A DNA stretch of 64,000 nt from Curtobacterium sp. VKM Ac-2865 (GTDB taxonomy: Bacteria > Actinomycetota > Actinomycetes > Actinomycetales > Microbacteriaceae). The first letter of the stretch is position 1. Every line of letters begins with the position of its first letter. The notes beneath the pieces were generated by a model. That model was not told the origin of the DNA and searched no databases. It worked only from the letters and a program-made list of their open reading frames with translations. Of this stretch, positions 1 through 8,477 are shown piece by piece. A program made the position numbers and the translations under genes. Location of the stretch: assembly GCF_015350905.1 (NCBI RefSeq), contig NZ_JADKRZ010000002.1:310001-374000 (forward strand), written 5' to 3'.

Positions 1-31
1 CGTAGCTCCCGAAGTGATGCGGATGAGCAAG

Positions 32-65
32 AAGAGCCTGCCCACGAGATCTTGGGCAGGCTCTT
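32..65 (-). terminator. Intrinsic terminator of the SDR gene
   Basis: A perfect 12-bp stem (AAGAGCCTGCCC at 32-43 with GGGCAGGCTCTT at 54-65) encloses a 10-nt loop just beyond the stop of the leftward SDR gene. There is no long T-run, which is common for terminators in high-GC actinobacteria. Confidence 0.7.
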
Positions 66-79
66 CGGGGTCGGTGCCC

Positions 80-793
80 TCAGCTTTGGAGGCCACCGAA
101 CGCCGCAGGGATCTCCTCAGGAGGGAGTGTCAGGAGCTGCTTCATGTCACGTCCGGTGTCGTCCACGATGATCTCGTAGCGACCTGCTTCCAGCTGGTCG
201 TAGACCGCGTTGACGGCGAAGTCTGCCTCGATCATGGCGACCAAGCCCACGAACTCGGTAGACATCTCGGTGCGGACGAAGCCGAGCACGGTGTCTACGA
301 CGTGGATGCCCTGCGGGAGCAGTTCGCTCCGCATCGAGTTCGTCGCGGACCACATCGCTGCTTTGGATGCACTGTAGGAGTGGAGCAGTGGCATCCAGGC
401 TGCAGCAGACAGGACGTTCAAGACCGTCCCGCCGCCACGAGCGGTCAGGACGGGCGCGAACGCCCGGGTCATCAGGACCGGGCCCCAGAAGTTGGTGTCC
501 ATGTCGGCGCGGATCGCGGCGATGTCACCAGTAGCGAAGGGAGCGTGGTTCGCGATGCCGGCGTTGTTGATCACCAACGTCACATCGTCGGCAATCTGAG
601 CCGCGTCGAGGATGGTCTGCTCATCCGTGACGTCGATGCGCAGCGGGACGACGCGCGGATCATCCCAGGTTCCCGGCGTGCGCGATGCGGCGTAGACCTT
701 CGAGGCGCCTCGCGCGAGGGCCTGCTCGAGGAAGACTGCCCCGAGGCCGCGATTGGCCCCGGTGATGAGGACCGTGCTGTCAGCGATGTTCAT
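80..793 (-). CDS. Short-chain dehydrogenase/reductase (SDR family)
   Basis: The 237-residue protein is a classical SDR oxidoreductase, probably cytoplasmic and NAD(P)-dependent. The N-terminal nucleotide-binding motif TGANRGLG is at about residues 11-18, the structural NNAG motif is near residue 80, and the catalytic YSASK (YxxxK) is near residue 147, so all core residues are present. The ATG at 793 was chosen because it puts the Rossmann motif at the usual distance from the N-terminus; a longer frame upstream is Arg-rich and does not look like an SDR. The substrate cannot be told from the sequence. It is a single gene with its own hairpin terminator. Confidence 0.85.
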   Translation of the reverse strand: MNIADSTVLITGANRGLGAVFLEQALARGASKVYAASRTPGTWDDPRVVPLRIDVTDEQTILDAAQIADDVTLVINNAGIANHAPFATGDIAAIRADMDTNFWGPVLMTRAFAPVLTARGGGTVLNVLSAAAWMPLLHSYSASKAAMWSATNSMRSELLPQGIHVVDTVLGFVRTEMSTEFVGLVAMIEADFAVNAVYDQLEAGRYEIIVDDTGRDMKQLLTLPPEEIPAAFGGLQS

Positions 794-961
794 GACCGTT
801 CCCGTCCGTCTCCGGAACCGTTTCCACAGACGGAACAATGCTCCGCTTAAAGACCATCGCCACACCAGCGTGGTTTCACTGAGGTTCGCTCCCCGCCACC
901 AGTCTCGATGGGCGATCGGCTATCGGACGCTTCGAGAGCGGCCCTCTGGCAGGGTGGTCAG

Positions 962-1690
962 ATGCCCAACCGCTTTGGCGATGACCTGACCCGACTCCAG
1001 GAGATCAATCTCGTCCAGGAGTCCGATTCCGCAAAGCACCTGCTCGCCTACGGCATCCGAGCCCTCCGAACCGCGGCGTTCATAGAGACGACTAGGGACC
1101 CGATCATGACGATGCTCTCAATCGGCATCGAAAAGATGCTCAAGCTCGGACTGGGACTCCTGCACGTCGAAGTCCAGGGTGCGTGGCTTCCGGCTCGCGT
1201 CCTCAAGAGCGACTTTCGGCACGACCTCATCAAAATGGAAGGTCTCCTGCGTGAAGCAATCCGCGACCGCAGAGCACGAGCAACACACGTTGCCTTCGTC
1301 GATCAAGCACTCGCGGAAGTAGATGCGGATCCTGTGTGGCCGTCGCTCGTTGCGGCGCTGAACCGCTATGGCCAGGAGGGCCGCTTCTACTACCTCGATG
1401 CGCTCGCTGAGAACCCGCAGCGTGAAGAGAGCCCTCAAGCGTTCTGGGATGCAGCGGAGTGCGTTGCTCGCGACAATGATGAAGCGATCAGCGAGCTCTT
1501 CCAACGGATGCTGGGTGACTTCTCGCTGTCGGATGAGTTCGCACGGTCGTTGAATGGTCGCATGGCAGAAAGCTTGCAGCGATTCTGCGACCTTTTGACT
1601 ATGTCGGCTGTGCAAGGCGTGCTCGGCACTCGAGGCAAGGCCTGGGGGCATGACTTCAAAAGTGTTGGGCGCCAGGTCGCTGGCGACTGA
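962..1690 (+). CDS. Hypothetical helical protein
   Basis: I do not recognise this 242-residue protein. The ATG at 962 follows a good ribosome site (AGGGTGG), so I preferred it over an in-frame GTG at 908. The sequence is predicted mostly helical and soluble, without signal peptide or membrane segment. A stretch at about residues 53-100 (GIEKMLK followed later by FRHDLIKMEGLL) has the spacing seen in some HEPN-like helical bundles, but I see no RxxxxxH active site, so this is only a hint. It stands alone in the accessory arm between the SDR gene and a leftward hydrolase gene. Confidence 0.6.
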   Translation: MPNRFGDDLTRLQEINLVQESDSAKHLLAYGIRALRTAAFIETTRDPIMTMLSIGIEKMLKLGLGLLHVEVQGAWLPARVLKSDFRHDLIKMEGLLREAIRDRRARATHVAFVDQALAEVDADPVWPSLVAALNRYGQEGRFYYLDALAENPQREESPQAFWDAAECVARDNDEAISELFQRMLGDFSLSDEFARSLNGRMAESLQRFCDLLTMSAVQGVLGTRGKAWGHDFKSVGRQVAGD

Positions 1691-2055
1691 ACTCCGCCCC
1701 ACAAATCGATCAAGCTGATGCGACTGCGCGACACGAGCAGGAACGTGCTTCGCTCCGTCCTGTCCAGCTCTCGCAGGACGGATTCGAGCAGAGCGGGGAT
1801 CGAGGTGAAAGCCTCGCAGGGCGCTCGAGGGAGGTGTGCAGCGCGAACAACCCGCCGCCTAGTGCCATGCTTCGCTGGCATGGTCACGTCTCGACGAGGT
1901 GTGTTCCGACTCGGCTTTTAGTGAACCGCTACCGCAGGTGTGGCAGCCTGAGGCATGAAATCGCCCCCAGGAGCAACGAGCGCGCCGGGAACGTCCGCGT
2001 TGGACGCGGAGGCTCGGCTGAGGCGTCATGTGGGCACGGAAGTTGTCGCGTTTGA
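1691..2055. other. Gap without a convincing gene
   Basis: This convergent interval between the rightward 242-residue gene and the leftward hydrolase gene has only short frames of poor quality. A small hairpin (CCATGC at 1865-1870 with GCATGG at 1878-1883) could be a terminator. I see nothing else. Confidence 0.4.
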
Positions 2056-3273
2056 CTACGCCATCAGCCAAGCGAAACGGACATCGTTCGCGACTGCGTT
2101 TTTCTGCCAGGTCTTTAGCTGCACAAATCGCTTATGGCTCGTGTCGAGCAGGTACAGCGCCGAGCGGCGCGGCCGGTGAATCCACGGCAGCTGCGGAGTG
2201 CGATTTTCACTGAGTGGCAGGTGATTTGCCTTTCGGTGAAGGCGATCCGCCGCTACAACCAGATCGCGCGCGGTACGGAGATCCAGAGCTCTTCCGACGT
2301 TCCGCTCGATCGCGGACCAGCTTTGCGCGCTGCGTTCGATGACCGGCACGTGCATCAGCACGAGAAGTTTGACGCGAAGACCTCGCTCGATAGCGTCGAG
2401 GACGACATTGCCGCCGTGACTGTGTGCGTAAACCGTGTCGAGTGCGTCGAGGCCGTGCCGCGCGCACCATGTCAGCAGGTCCGTAGTCCCCTGTGCTCGG
2501 GCGACATCGCTGAAACCTGCCGTCCAGCGCACGTAGTCCCGGCCGGCATAGAGATTGCGCGACGCGTGTCGGCGGACGTGCATCGACAGGTCTGACCCTG
2601 GGTCGTACCAGCGCTTCTTCGCGGACGTGAGTCGAGCGAACGTCCCGTGCACCATGACGCTGCAAGCCCCACGGGCGTCGTCGACGCTGTCGTCTGGGGG
2701 CCCGTCCTTGCTGTCCGCCTCAGCGTGATCGTCAGTACCGGACTCATCTCCCGCCGAGTAGTCTACTCCGGGCTTACCAACCACGAGGCCGCCGAGGGCC
2801 GACACCGTGGCGACGACCGAGTCGCGCGCGGCCTGGAGAACGGCTTGAACGGTTTCTTCACGGGTTCTGCCCAGCGAATGCAGGACCGCGGCGGCGACCG
2901 TTCTCACTAACTCGTCGTCGTCAGCCAACGACATGTTCATCAATGCCACGGCGGACCGCGCCGAGGAGAACGTCGCGATGTTTGCCAGCAGGCGGTCGGC
3001 GTCGGATCCGACCTCGTCGCCGGGACGCGCGACTAGGAACGGCTCATCAAGCTGGCGGGGCGTTGCAGCCATGTCAGCAGCCAGTCCGTACTGCCATCCG
3101 GACGGTGCTGAACGAGCGATCAATCCCAGCGCCGCCCGCTGTAACCAGTCAAGGGAACGAATCTGCGCCTCCGCCGTCAACGCCCTCGGTTTCGGCGTTG
3201 TCTGCAAGAGTGGATCTTCTGGATCGACGAAGCCCGCAGTCGGCAGGCCCGCAAGCGAGAATCCGATTAGCAT
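2056..3273 (-). CDS. Alpha/beta-hydrolase-like protein
   Basis: The 405-residue protein has a helical N-terminal part (about 1-160), an acidic low-complexity linker (about 168-200) and a C-terminal region that looks like an alpha/beta hydrolase. In that region VMVHGTF (206-212) resembles the oxyanion-hole HG, AHSHGG (283-288) is the nucleophile elbow with Ser285 as the likely nucleophile, and a late His in the DTSHKRF segment could complete the triad. The start is placed at the ATG at 3273 because it overlaps the stop of the upstream small gene (TGATG), a coupling arrangement; an in-frame start 75 nt earlier also exists. No signal peptide is visible. Substrate is unknown; lipase/esterase-type activity is inference. 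Confidence 0.65.
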   Translation of the reverse strand: MLIGFSLAGLPTAGFVDPEDPLLQTTPKPRALTAEAQIRSLDWLQRAALGLIARSAPSGWQYGLAADMAATPRQLDEPFLVARPGDEVGSDADRLLANIATFSSARSAVALMNMSLADDDELVRTVAAAVLHSLGRTREETVQAVLQAARDSVVATVSALGGLVVGKPGVDYSAGDESGTDDHAEADSKDGPPDDSVDDARGACSVMVHGTFARLTSAKKRWYDPGSDLSMHVRRHASRNLYAGRDYVRWTAGFSDVARAQGTTDLLTWCARHGLDALDTVYAHSHGGNVVLDAIERGLRVKLLVLMHVPVIERSAQSWSAIERNVGRALDLRTARDLVVAADRLHRKANHLPLSENRTPQLPWIHRPRRSALYLLDTSHKRFVQLKTWQKNAVANDVRFAWLMA

Positions 3274-3608
3274 CAGTTGCGTGCTTCGCTCACCCGCGTC
3301 GCGGGCCCGCCATCGCCGCGAAATGGAATGCGCGCTGAACTCCGCCATCTGTCGCTCGCCCCTCCGGGAGTTGGAGACTCCCCCTCAACGGAGACCGTAT
3401 CGGGGATCTCGACCGGGCACGCTTCGCGGAGCTCCTGATGTCCGGTGAGGACGTCACCTGAATCAGCAACCAAGGTGAGCGCGTCCTTCCACACGTTGCG
3501 GAGAGCCCGCAGCGCCGGTCCGACGGAAGGACGGTACCCGCGGTGAATGAGAACATCACGCCGCGCTGCTCGGACCTCACGGGCAGAGCTATGAATCGCT
3601 CGTCCCAT
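3273..3608 (-). CDS. Small hypothetical protein coupled to the hydrolase
   Basis: This 111-residue frame ends in a TGATG overlap with the hydrolase-like gene, so the two are probably co-translated. The protein is basic at its N-terminus and has a central segment (about 28-70) of mixed helix character; the last 35 residues are low in complexity. I recognise no family. An alternative is that the hydrolase begins upstream in its own frame and this is a shadow frame. Confidence 0.4.
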   Translation of the reverse strand: MGRAIHSSAREVRAARRDVLIHRGYRPSVGPALRALRNVWKDALTLVADSGDVLTGHQELREACPVEIPDTVSVEGESPTPGGASDRWRSSARIPFRGDGGPATRVSEARN

Positions 3609-3724
3609 GGTCAGACGGCGTAGCCGCGGACTGGATGATCCGCGGTGCTCGCAGTCATCGTGAGTTGGACGGAGTGGTGGCGACCCAGACCAGAAGGACT
3701 GGATCCGCTACCGGCCAGCCCCAG

Positions 3725-3954
3725 CTACCGGGCAGGCGAGCGGTCCGCGGGATGCCGAGACAGCACGGCAGTGAATACACCTCCGACCAAAAGGACCAGA
3801 CCAACGCCCGCGATGAGGGACTCGCCAATCGCGTTCGGAGCATCGAGAACCGCATGCTCGTCGAACCAGGTCCGAGGATCGCGCCGTCGAAGTTGTCGAT
3901 GATGATGATGACCAGTCCCAGGAGAGCCGAAACCCGAGCCCACAACCGCTGCAT
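3725..3954 (-). pseudogene. Frameshifted small two-helix membrane protein
   Basis: Two overlapping leftward frames each hold half of what looks like one ~75-residue membrane protein. The frame starting at 3954 gives an N-terminal hydrophobic helix (VSALLGLVIIII, then DNFDGAILGP). The neighbouring frame then supplies WFDEHAVLDAPNAIGESL and a second helix (IAGVGLVLLVGGVFTAVL). The switch falls at about 3865-3875, where a single-base indel would join them. It is either a genuine frameshift or a sequencing error. Confidence 0.45.
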
Positions 3955-4048
3955 GCATCAGAGCATGGCTGATGGAACCGCAGCGCTGCTGAGAGCGCGT
4001 CGACGGCCAGCCAGCGCGGCAAGGAAAGCAGCTACGACTCTTGACGCG

Positions 4049-4744
4049 TTAAGGACGCGTCCGCTGTTCGCCTCGCCGTGCTCGTTTTCCGATGATCTTC
4101 CTGGCATCGGCGGCGAAAGCATCCCAGAACGGGGCGAGCCGGTGGTTATGGAATGCCGCCCGGTACACTTCGTCGTCGAACGCGGCGTTCGCGTACGCAG
4201 CACGAAGCCCGTCAAGAAACGCGATATTTTGCGTCTCCTCTGCTCGGGCGAGGACGCGGTCCTTATCCTTCCGACGATTGCTGTGCCCGTCGGGCGAGTA
4301 GTAGCCGCGATCGAGGTTCAGACGGGCGACGACGGTTCGGGCCCGGCTCTCCATCTCCGGTGGTCCGACAATGGTGAGGACATCGAGGGCACGTTTCACC
4401 GCTCCCAGCTCCTGGTCGATATCGGCTTTGAGCCCGAGGACTTCGGGGTCGTCCTTCGGTTCGTAGTCCGTGTCCATCCGCGGGGCGGACACGCGTCGTC
4501 CCCGCAGCTCGATGACGTCGTACGCATCACGGGTAGCCGTCATGAACGTCACGTACGCCTCCCGCCGCTTCTCCCGGAGCCATCCCTCGTGCTCGCGCCG
4601 ATTCGTCGCACGCGCCACGTAGAGGGCCGCACCCGCCGCCAGGAGGGCCCCCAGGCCAGCGACAGCCGGGGCGAGCCACGTCTCGACACCGGAATTGCTG
4701 GACACGCTCACGACAGCCGCTGAGGCGAAGGCAGACAAGTTCAC
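4049..4744 (-). CDS. Membrane-anchored hypothetical protein
   Basis: The 231-residue protein (GTG start at 4744) has one N-terminal membrane helix (about residues 24-46, WLAPAVAGLGALLAAGAAL) followed by a charged, mostly helical cytoplasmic or extracytoplasmic domain with many Arg, Glu and Asp residues. No catalytic motif is recognised. The frame stays open upstream to 4927, but that extension is basic and of low quality, and the GTG places the helix near the N-terminus. It is monocistronic and diverges from the PhzF gene. Confidence 0.6.
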   Translation of the reverse strand: MNLSAFASAAVVSVSSNSGVETWLAPAVAGLGALLAAGAALYVARATNRREHEGWLREKRREAYVTFMTATRDAYDVIELRGRRVSAPRMDTDYEPKDDPEVLGLKADIDQELGAVKRALDVLTIVGPPEMESRARTVVARLNLDRGYYSPDGHSNRRKDKDRVLARAEETQNIAFLDGLRAAYANAAFDDEVYRAAFHNHRLAPFWDAFAADARKIIGKRARRGEQRTRP

Positions 4745-5055
4745 GCGCCCGATTCTGCCGTTGACCGCCCTCGAACGGCAGCGGGCTCGGTGAACGGCGA
4801 GCCGGTGCGCCCGTCGCCCTTCTTCCTCAAATGCGTGTTGAGACGGGGCTCGCCGCTTGTTCTCGCCCTTCGGCGGCCCAAGTAGGGACGATGCAGGTTG
4901 CCGAGCCTGGCCGAAACGGATCCTCATGAGTTACAGATTTGGGCTAGAGCTCGCGCTTCGCCAGACGGCGGCTGAAACCGCCGTCCGGAAGAATCGGGCC
5001 ACCGGGACCGAATTGGCGCTCGTGCCCGAATCGGGCACTTCGATAGAACTGGAGG
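4745..5055. other. Divergent intergenic region
   Basis: About 310 bp between the leftward membrane-protein gene and the rightward PhzF gene. I see no gene; the only clear structure is the short palindrome just upstream of the PhzF start. Confidence 0.4.
5022..5038. promoter_or_regulatory. Palindromic operator candidate upstream of phzF-like gene
   Basis: GTGCCCGAATCGGGCAC is a perfect inverted repeat with 7-bp arms and a 3-nt centre. It ends 17 nt before the PhzF start, where a repressor dimer could block transcription. No regulator gene is adjacent, so the role is inference. Confidence 0.35.
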
Positions 5056-5886
5056 ATGACCTCACTTCCGGAGATCCTGCGGTTCCGCGCCTTCACCACC
5101 TCGAGCGAGGACCCGGCGTCTGGCAATCCGGCCGGGGTGGTCCTCGGCGCGGAAGAGCTGTCCAGCGACGAGATACTCGCGATCGCCGCCGACCTCGGCT
5201 TCAGCGAGACGGCGTTCCTCTCGTCGGTCACTCCCGGCTCGGCGCGGATCCGGTACTTCACCCCGCGCGCGGAGATCGCGTTCTACGGTCACGCGACGAT
5301 CGCATCCGGTGTGGTGCTCGCGCGACGCGGCGCGGGCCCGGTGGTCTCTCTGACGACGAACGCCGGCGCAGTACCCGTGGAGGTTCAGCACGACCGGGCA
5401 ACGCTCATCGCTGTCGACACGGCGGTCGAGCCGCTCGAGCCGGAACTACTCGACGAGTTGCTCGCCGCGCTCCGACTGGACCCCGAGGATCTCGACCCAG
5501 CGCTTCCGCCGGCCTTCCTCCGCGGCGGGAATCCTCACCCGATTGTTCCTGTCCACGCGGGTGTGCTCGCCCGCCACGACGGCGACGCGGTGCTCGCCCT
5601 GCAGGACCGCGAAGGCTGGGACGGCACGATCCCGGTGGTGCACCGCGCGAGCGCGACGCACTTCGTGAGCCGTAATCCGTTTCCGCGAGGCGGCATCCGC
5701 GAGGATCCGGCGACCGGCTCGGCCGCGGCCTCGCTCGGGGAGTATCTGCGGACGGGCGGCCACGTCGCTCCGCCCACCGAGATCACCGTCGAGCAAGGCG
5801 CCGAGACGGGCCGACCGTCACTGATCTCGGTGACGATCCCGGCGACGGGCCGAATCCGCGTCAGCGGAACGGCAGACGAGCTCTAG
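5056..5886 (+). CDS. PhzF-family isomerase/epimerase-like protein
   Basis: This 276-residue protein matches the PhzF family of paired-domain isomerases, whose best-known member isomerises a dihydro-hydroxyanthranilate in phenazine synthesis. Visible family hallmarks are GNPAG (23-27), the catalytic glutamate in FSETAF (Glu51), YGHAT (78-81) and the second-domain DPATGSA near residue 220. Length is as expected. No other phenazine genes are present, so the substrate is unknown. A GGAGG lies directly against the ATG with no spacer, so translation may instead use a nearby non-ATG codon or a leaderless mRNA. Confidence 0.85.
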   Translation: MTSLPEILRFRAFTTSSEDPASGNPAGVVLGAEELSSDEILAIAADLGFSETAFLSSVTPGSARIRYFTPRAEIAFYGHATIASGVVLARRGAGPVVSLTTNAGAVPVEVQHDRATLIAVDTAVEPLEPELLDELLAALRLDPEDLDPALPPAFLRGGNPHPIVPVHAGVLARHDGDAVLALQDREGWDGTIPVVHRASATHFVSRNPFPRGGIREDPATGSAAASLGEYLRTGGHVAPPTEITVEQGAETGRPSLISVTIPATGRIRVSGTADEL

Positions 5887-6039
5887 CAGAAGGAGCACCC
5901 TCGTTCTCGGTCACTTCCATCCGAACGGTGGCCGCGAGAGGCCAGATCGGGGGGGAGAACTCTCGGCCGCTACCGCCGTCAGCATGGGGATCCGTCAGCG
6001 GACGCCCGAAGCGGTGAGTTGAAGGCAAGCCGGCTGAGC

Positions 6040-6375
6040 AGGAGCGCCCACAATCAGAGCGACCTACCCCCCCCCCCCCCGAGAACCGCCTCGCGCGGGG
6101 TCGATCGCACCTTCCGAGCTGTGCCTGCCTGTCGTCGCTCCAGGACGCGACGCCACTGCAGTACCAACCCAGCAGCGTCGGCGCCGTTCCGAGCGCCAGA
6201 GCGGAGCGCTGGGAGGAACGCCTGGGTGACGGCGATGAGCACGAAGACGTTGGCTTCGTAGGCGGCGCGGAGTTGCTATGTCGACGTCCCCGTGATGTCC
6301 TCACCGCCCGGGTCCACACGGGCGTTGTTGACGAGGATGTCCAGGCTCCGACCGCAGATCCTCTTCGCAATAACC
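6040..6375 (-). pseudogene. Remnant of a second SDR gene
   Basis: Leftward reading gives LDILVNNARVDPGGEDITG ending at a stop near 6284, and then, after a break, AAYEANVFVLIAVTQAFLP near 6200-6265. These correspond to the consecutive NNAG and Nvxgxxxxtxaxlp segments of an SDR, so the gene is broken by stops and frameshifts. The N-terminal Rossmann motif and the YxxxK are not found. The rest of the ~670-bp interval after the PhzF gene (5887-6553) holds no intact gene. Confidence 0.55.
6067..6080 (+). repeat. C14 homopolymer
   Basis: Fourteen consecutive C residues lie inside the SDR remnant. This is very unusual in the rest of the window and is a slippage-prone tract or a sequencing/assembly problem. 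Confidence 0.8.
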
Positions 6376-6553
6376 GTCCGGGTAGCACCCGACGTTTGAA
6401 ACATCGGGAGCGATGGTCAAGAGTTCCAGAGAAGCAGACAAGCAGCGACCAGGGGCAGCGATGTGCCCATGCGCTAGGGTCTCGGATCGTCGTGTGCTCG
6501 ATATCTTTGTCCTGCTGTCCGTCATCGACTTGCGGTAGCTCGAGAGGAGCCTC

Positions 6554-7999
6554 ATGCACGAAGCCAGCATGCCCTCAGCGACTGGCGTCAGGATCGCGGG
6601 CGACCGCTATCAGTGGATGCATGCTTGGAGCGCGTGCCTAGATCTCCTCACGGATGCTGAAGACCCCACGTCTCTCAATCCCGGGGTCGCTGTCGGGGTG
6701 GAAGCGGCTGGCCTTGTTCCGCTCGACGACGTCGTGTATTACCGCGCAGCTCCACCGCACACCTACTGGCAGGTCAAGTGGGCGGTCGATGGCACATCTC
6801 CGGTGAACCTGGACTACGTGTCAAGAAAGGGTCTGCTGAAGCGGATCCGGGAACGCTGGTCTGAGATCACCTCGTCCGGCGAACCAGCCGAAGTGATACT
6901 CGTATCGCCGCGCGAAGTCGATCCGTACGACGAGCTGGCGTCCCGTCGAGATGCAAGGACCGGCAAGTTAGTCCCACGTGGCGCGGCAGAGCACCCCGTT
7001 CCATTGCGAGCATCACGGGACGCTTGGTCGGCGGCAGCTGACACATCCACCGAAGGGTTGCTCGCACTGCTCAGCGACATGCGCTTCGAAACCGGAGTCG
7101 ATGAGTTTCGGATCCGCCAGACGATCCAGTTGAAGATGCGAGCTTGTGGTTTACGCAGCGAGAGTAGCGACGTCGAAGCCGCGATCTCTTGGATCGAGCA
7201 GCAGGTCGTCGCCGGCCAGCGATACATCGAGCTCGCGGCAGTGACGGCGTATGCCGAAACTATGCGCCGGTCCGAACCCTGGAGTCGAATTTCGATCGCG
7301 ACGCTTCAGGTTGACCCGAACAGCCGAACCGCGCGCGCGGCCGTCGACTGGAACGGACGGATGGACGGAAATGGGGTCCCTCACGCCACCGTTGCACCGA
7401 AGGCGCCGCACACCTGGGCAGAGCTGGCGGCCGAGCTCGACGCGCTCCGCGCCGACGTCGCGCCAGCACAACGAATTCTCATCTCGGGGACAATGCGTCA
7501 AGCAACCGGATTCTATGTCGGATCTGTCTTTCGGCGCGTCCTCGGGTACGAGGTTGCCATCGCACAGGGCACCAAGCTTTGGACGAGTGAGGCTCGGTCG
7601 ACGCCATATGTGCCCGACGTTAAACTGCTCGAGATAGGAGCGGGCGATGAACTTGCGATGCTCACGTGCGTATCTAATGGCGCAGCCGACAACGATGTGC
7701 GCGCCTACCTTGAGAAACACCAACCGTCCGTCGGACGCCTCCTCATCGTCAGGCCCAAGGACGGGGTTACCGGGTTAACCGCCATCCCCGACGCGGAAGC
7801 GGCGGCAGCATACGCGCAAGCGGCCCTTACGACGGTCCGCAGCCACGCTCCCAGAGGGAAAGTCGTCCACATGTTCCAAGCTGGTCCGCTTGGGCTATCC
7901 GTCCTCCTCGGGCATTACTGGAATCGGGTCGCTCCTACTGCAGTATACGAGCACCTCGGCGGGCGCGATTACGAACGCGCCTTCGATGTTCAAGGGTGA
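6554..7999 (+). CDS. cap4: CBASS effector: nuclease-SAVED protein (Cap4-like)
   Basis: The 481-residue protein has the two-domain layout of Cap4 effectors, which degrade DNA after binding a cyclic oligonucleotide. The N-terminal domain carries the restriction-nuclease-like signature Glu50, Asp58-Asp59 and Gln73-x-Lys75 (VEAAG...LDDV...WQVKW), as in DUF4297-type nucleases. A helical middle follows, and from about residue 300 the C-terminal SAVED sensor domain, ending in the typical HMFQAGPLGLSVLLGHYWN segment and the AVYEHLGGRDYERAF tail. The start at 6554 has a good ribosome site (GAGAGGAG). It precedes the CD-NTase gene by 478 bp on the same strand, where effectors more often sit downstream or directly adjacent. 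The assignment rests on motifs and on the CD-NTase/E2/E1/JAB neighbours. Confidence 0.82.
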   Translation: MHEASMPSATGVRIAGDRYQWMHAWSACLDLLTDAEDPTSLNPGVAVGVEAAGLVPLDDVVYYRAAPPHTYWQVKWAVDGTSPVNLDYVSRKGLLKRIRERWSEITSSGEPAEVILVSPREVDPYDELASRRDARTGKLVPRGAAEHPVPLRASRDAWSAAADTSTEGLLALLSDMRFETGVDEFRIRQTIQLKMRACGLRSESSDVEAAISWIEQQVVAGQRYIELAAVTAYAETMRRSEPWSRISIATLQVDPNSRTARAAVDWNGRMDGNGVPHATVAPKAPHTWAELAAELDALRADVAPAQRILISGTMRQATGFYVGSVFRRVLGYEVAIAQGTKLWTSEARSTPYVPDVKLLEIGAGDELAMLTCVSNGAADNDVRAYLEKHQPSVGRLLIVRPKDGVTGLTAIPDAEAAAAYAQAALTTVRSHAPRGKVVHMFQAGPLGLSVLLGHYWNRVAPTAVYEHLGGRDYERAFDVQG

Positions 8000-8477
8000 A
8001 ACGTCACCGAAGGGACATGAGCCCGACATCGAACGACGGACCGCGGCAAAACCGAGTGAGGTGCTCATCAGCAACATCCGCGTAAATTCTTCAGTTCAAC
8101 GCCCCTCAAGGCCGAAGCTCACTCCGAGCCACACCGATGAATACTGCCTGTCGTAGCACCCCAGGTCAATCTATCCACTTGAATTCCCCTGCGCACCCAT
8201 GGCGAATATTGGTTAAACCGCGTAGCGGCCAGTGAGGAAGGACCCGAGCATGCCCTTCCAGTTGGTTTCAGATGCGTCTCCGAGGGTGGTCGGATGGTTG
8301 GTGAAGTCGAACAGGATTCGCAACTCAGGGCGACCAGACGCTGGCGGCTCACGAACGCCTCGCGAATCCCAACTCGTTTCGATGCGGCCATGATCGCCCT
8401 CCTCGCTCGAACTCCGTGAACTGTCGGTGATTGGCAGTAGCCTGAGCTCACCACCAGCTTCCACCCGAGGAGTGCAC
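8000..8477. other. Gap between effector and CD-NTase genes
   Basis: No intact gene is visible. A leftward remnant (see 8213-8398) lies in the middle. TTGAAT at about 8179 and GAATAT about 19 nt later form a weak candidate promoter. The distance suggests that the CD-NTase operon has its own promoter. Confidence 0.4.
8213..8398 (-). pseudogene. Possible RelE/HigB-type toxin remnant
   Basis: The leftward frame ending at 8213 contains VREPPASGRPELRILFDF and then ETNWKGML. This order resembles the KELRPGS...RILFAFDP...GDKxGNWKxW core of phage-derived HigB-like toxins, with a deletion in between and the C-terminus lost. No intact antitoxin is next to it. The similarity is from memory of the family pattern, so confidence is low. 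Confidence 0.25.
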
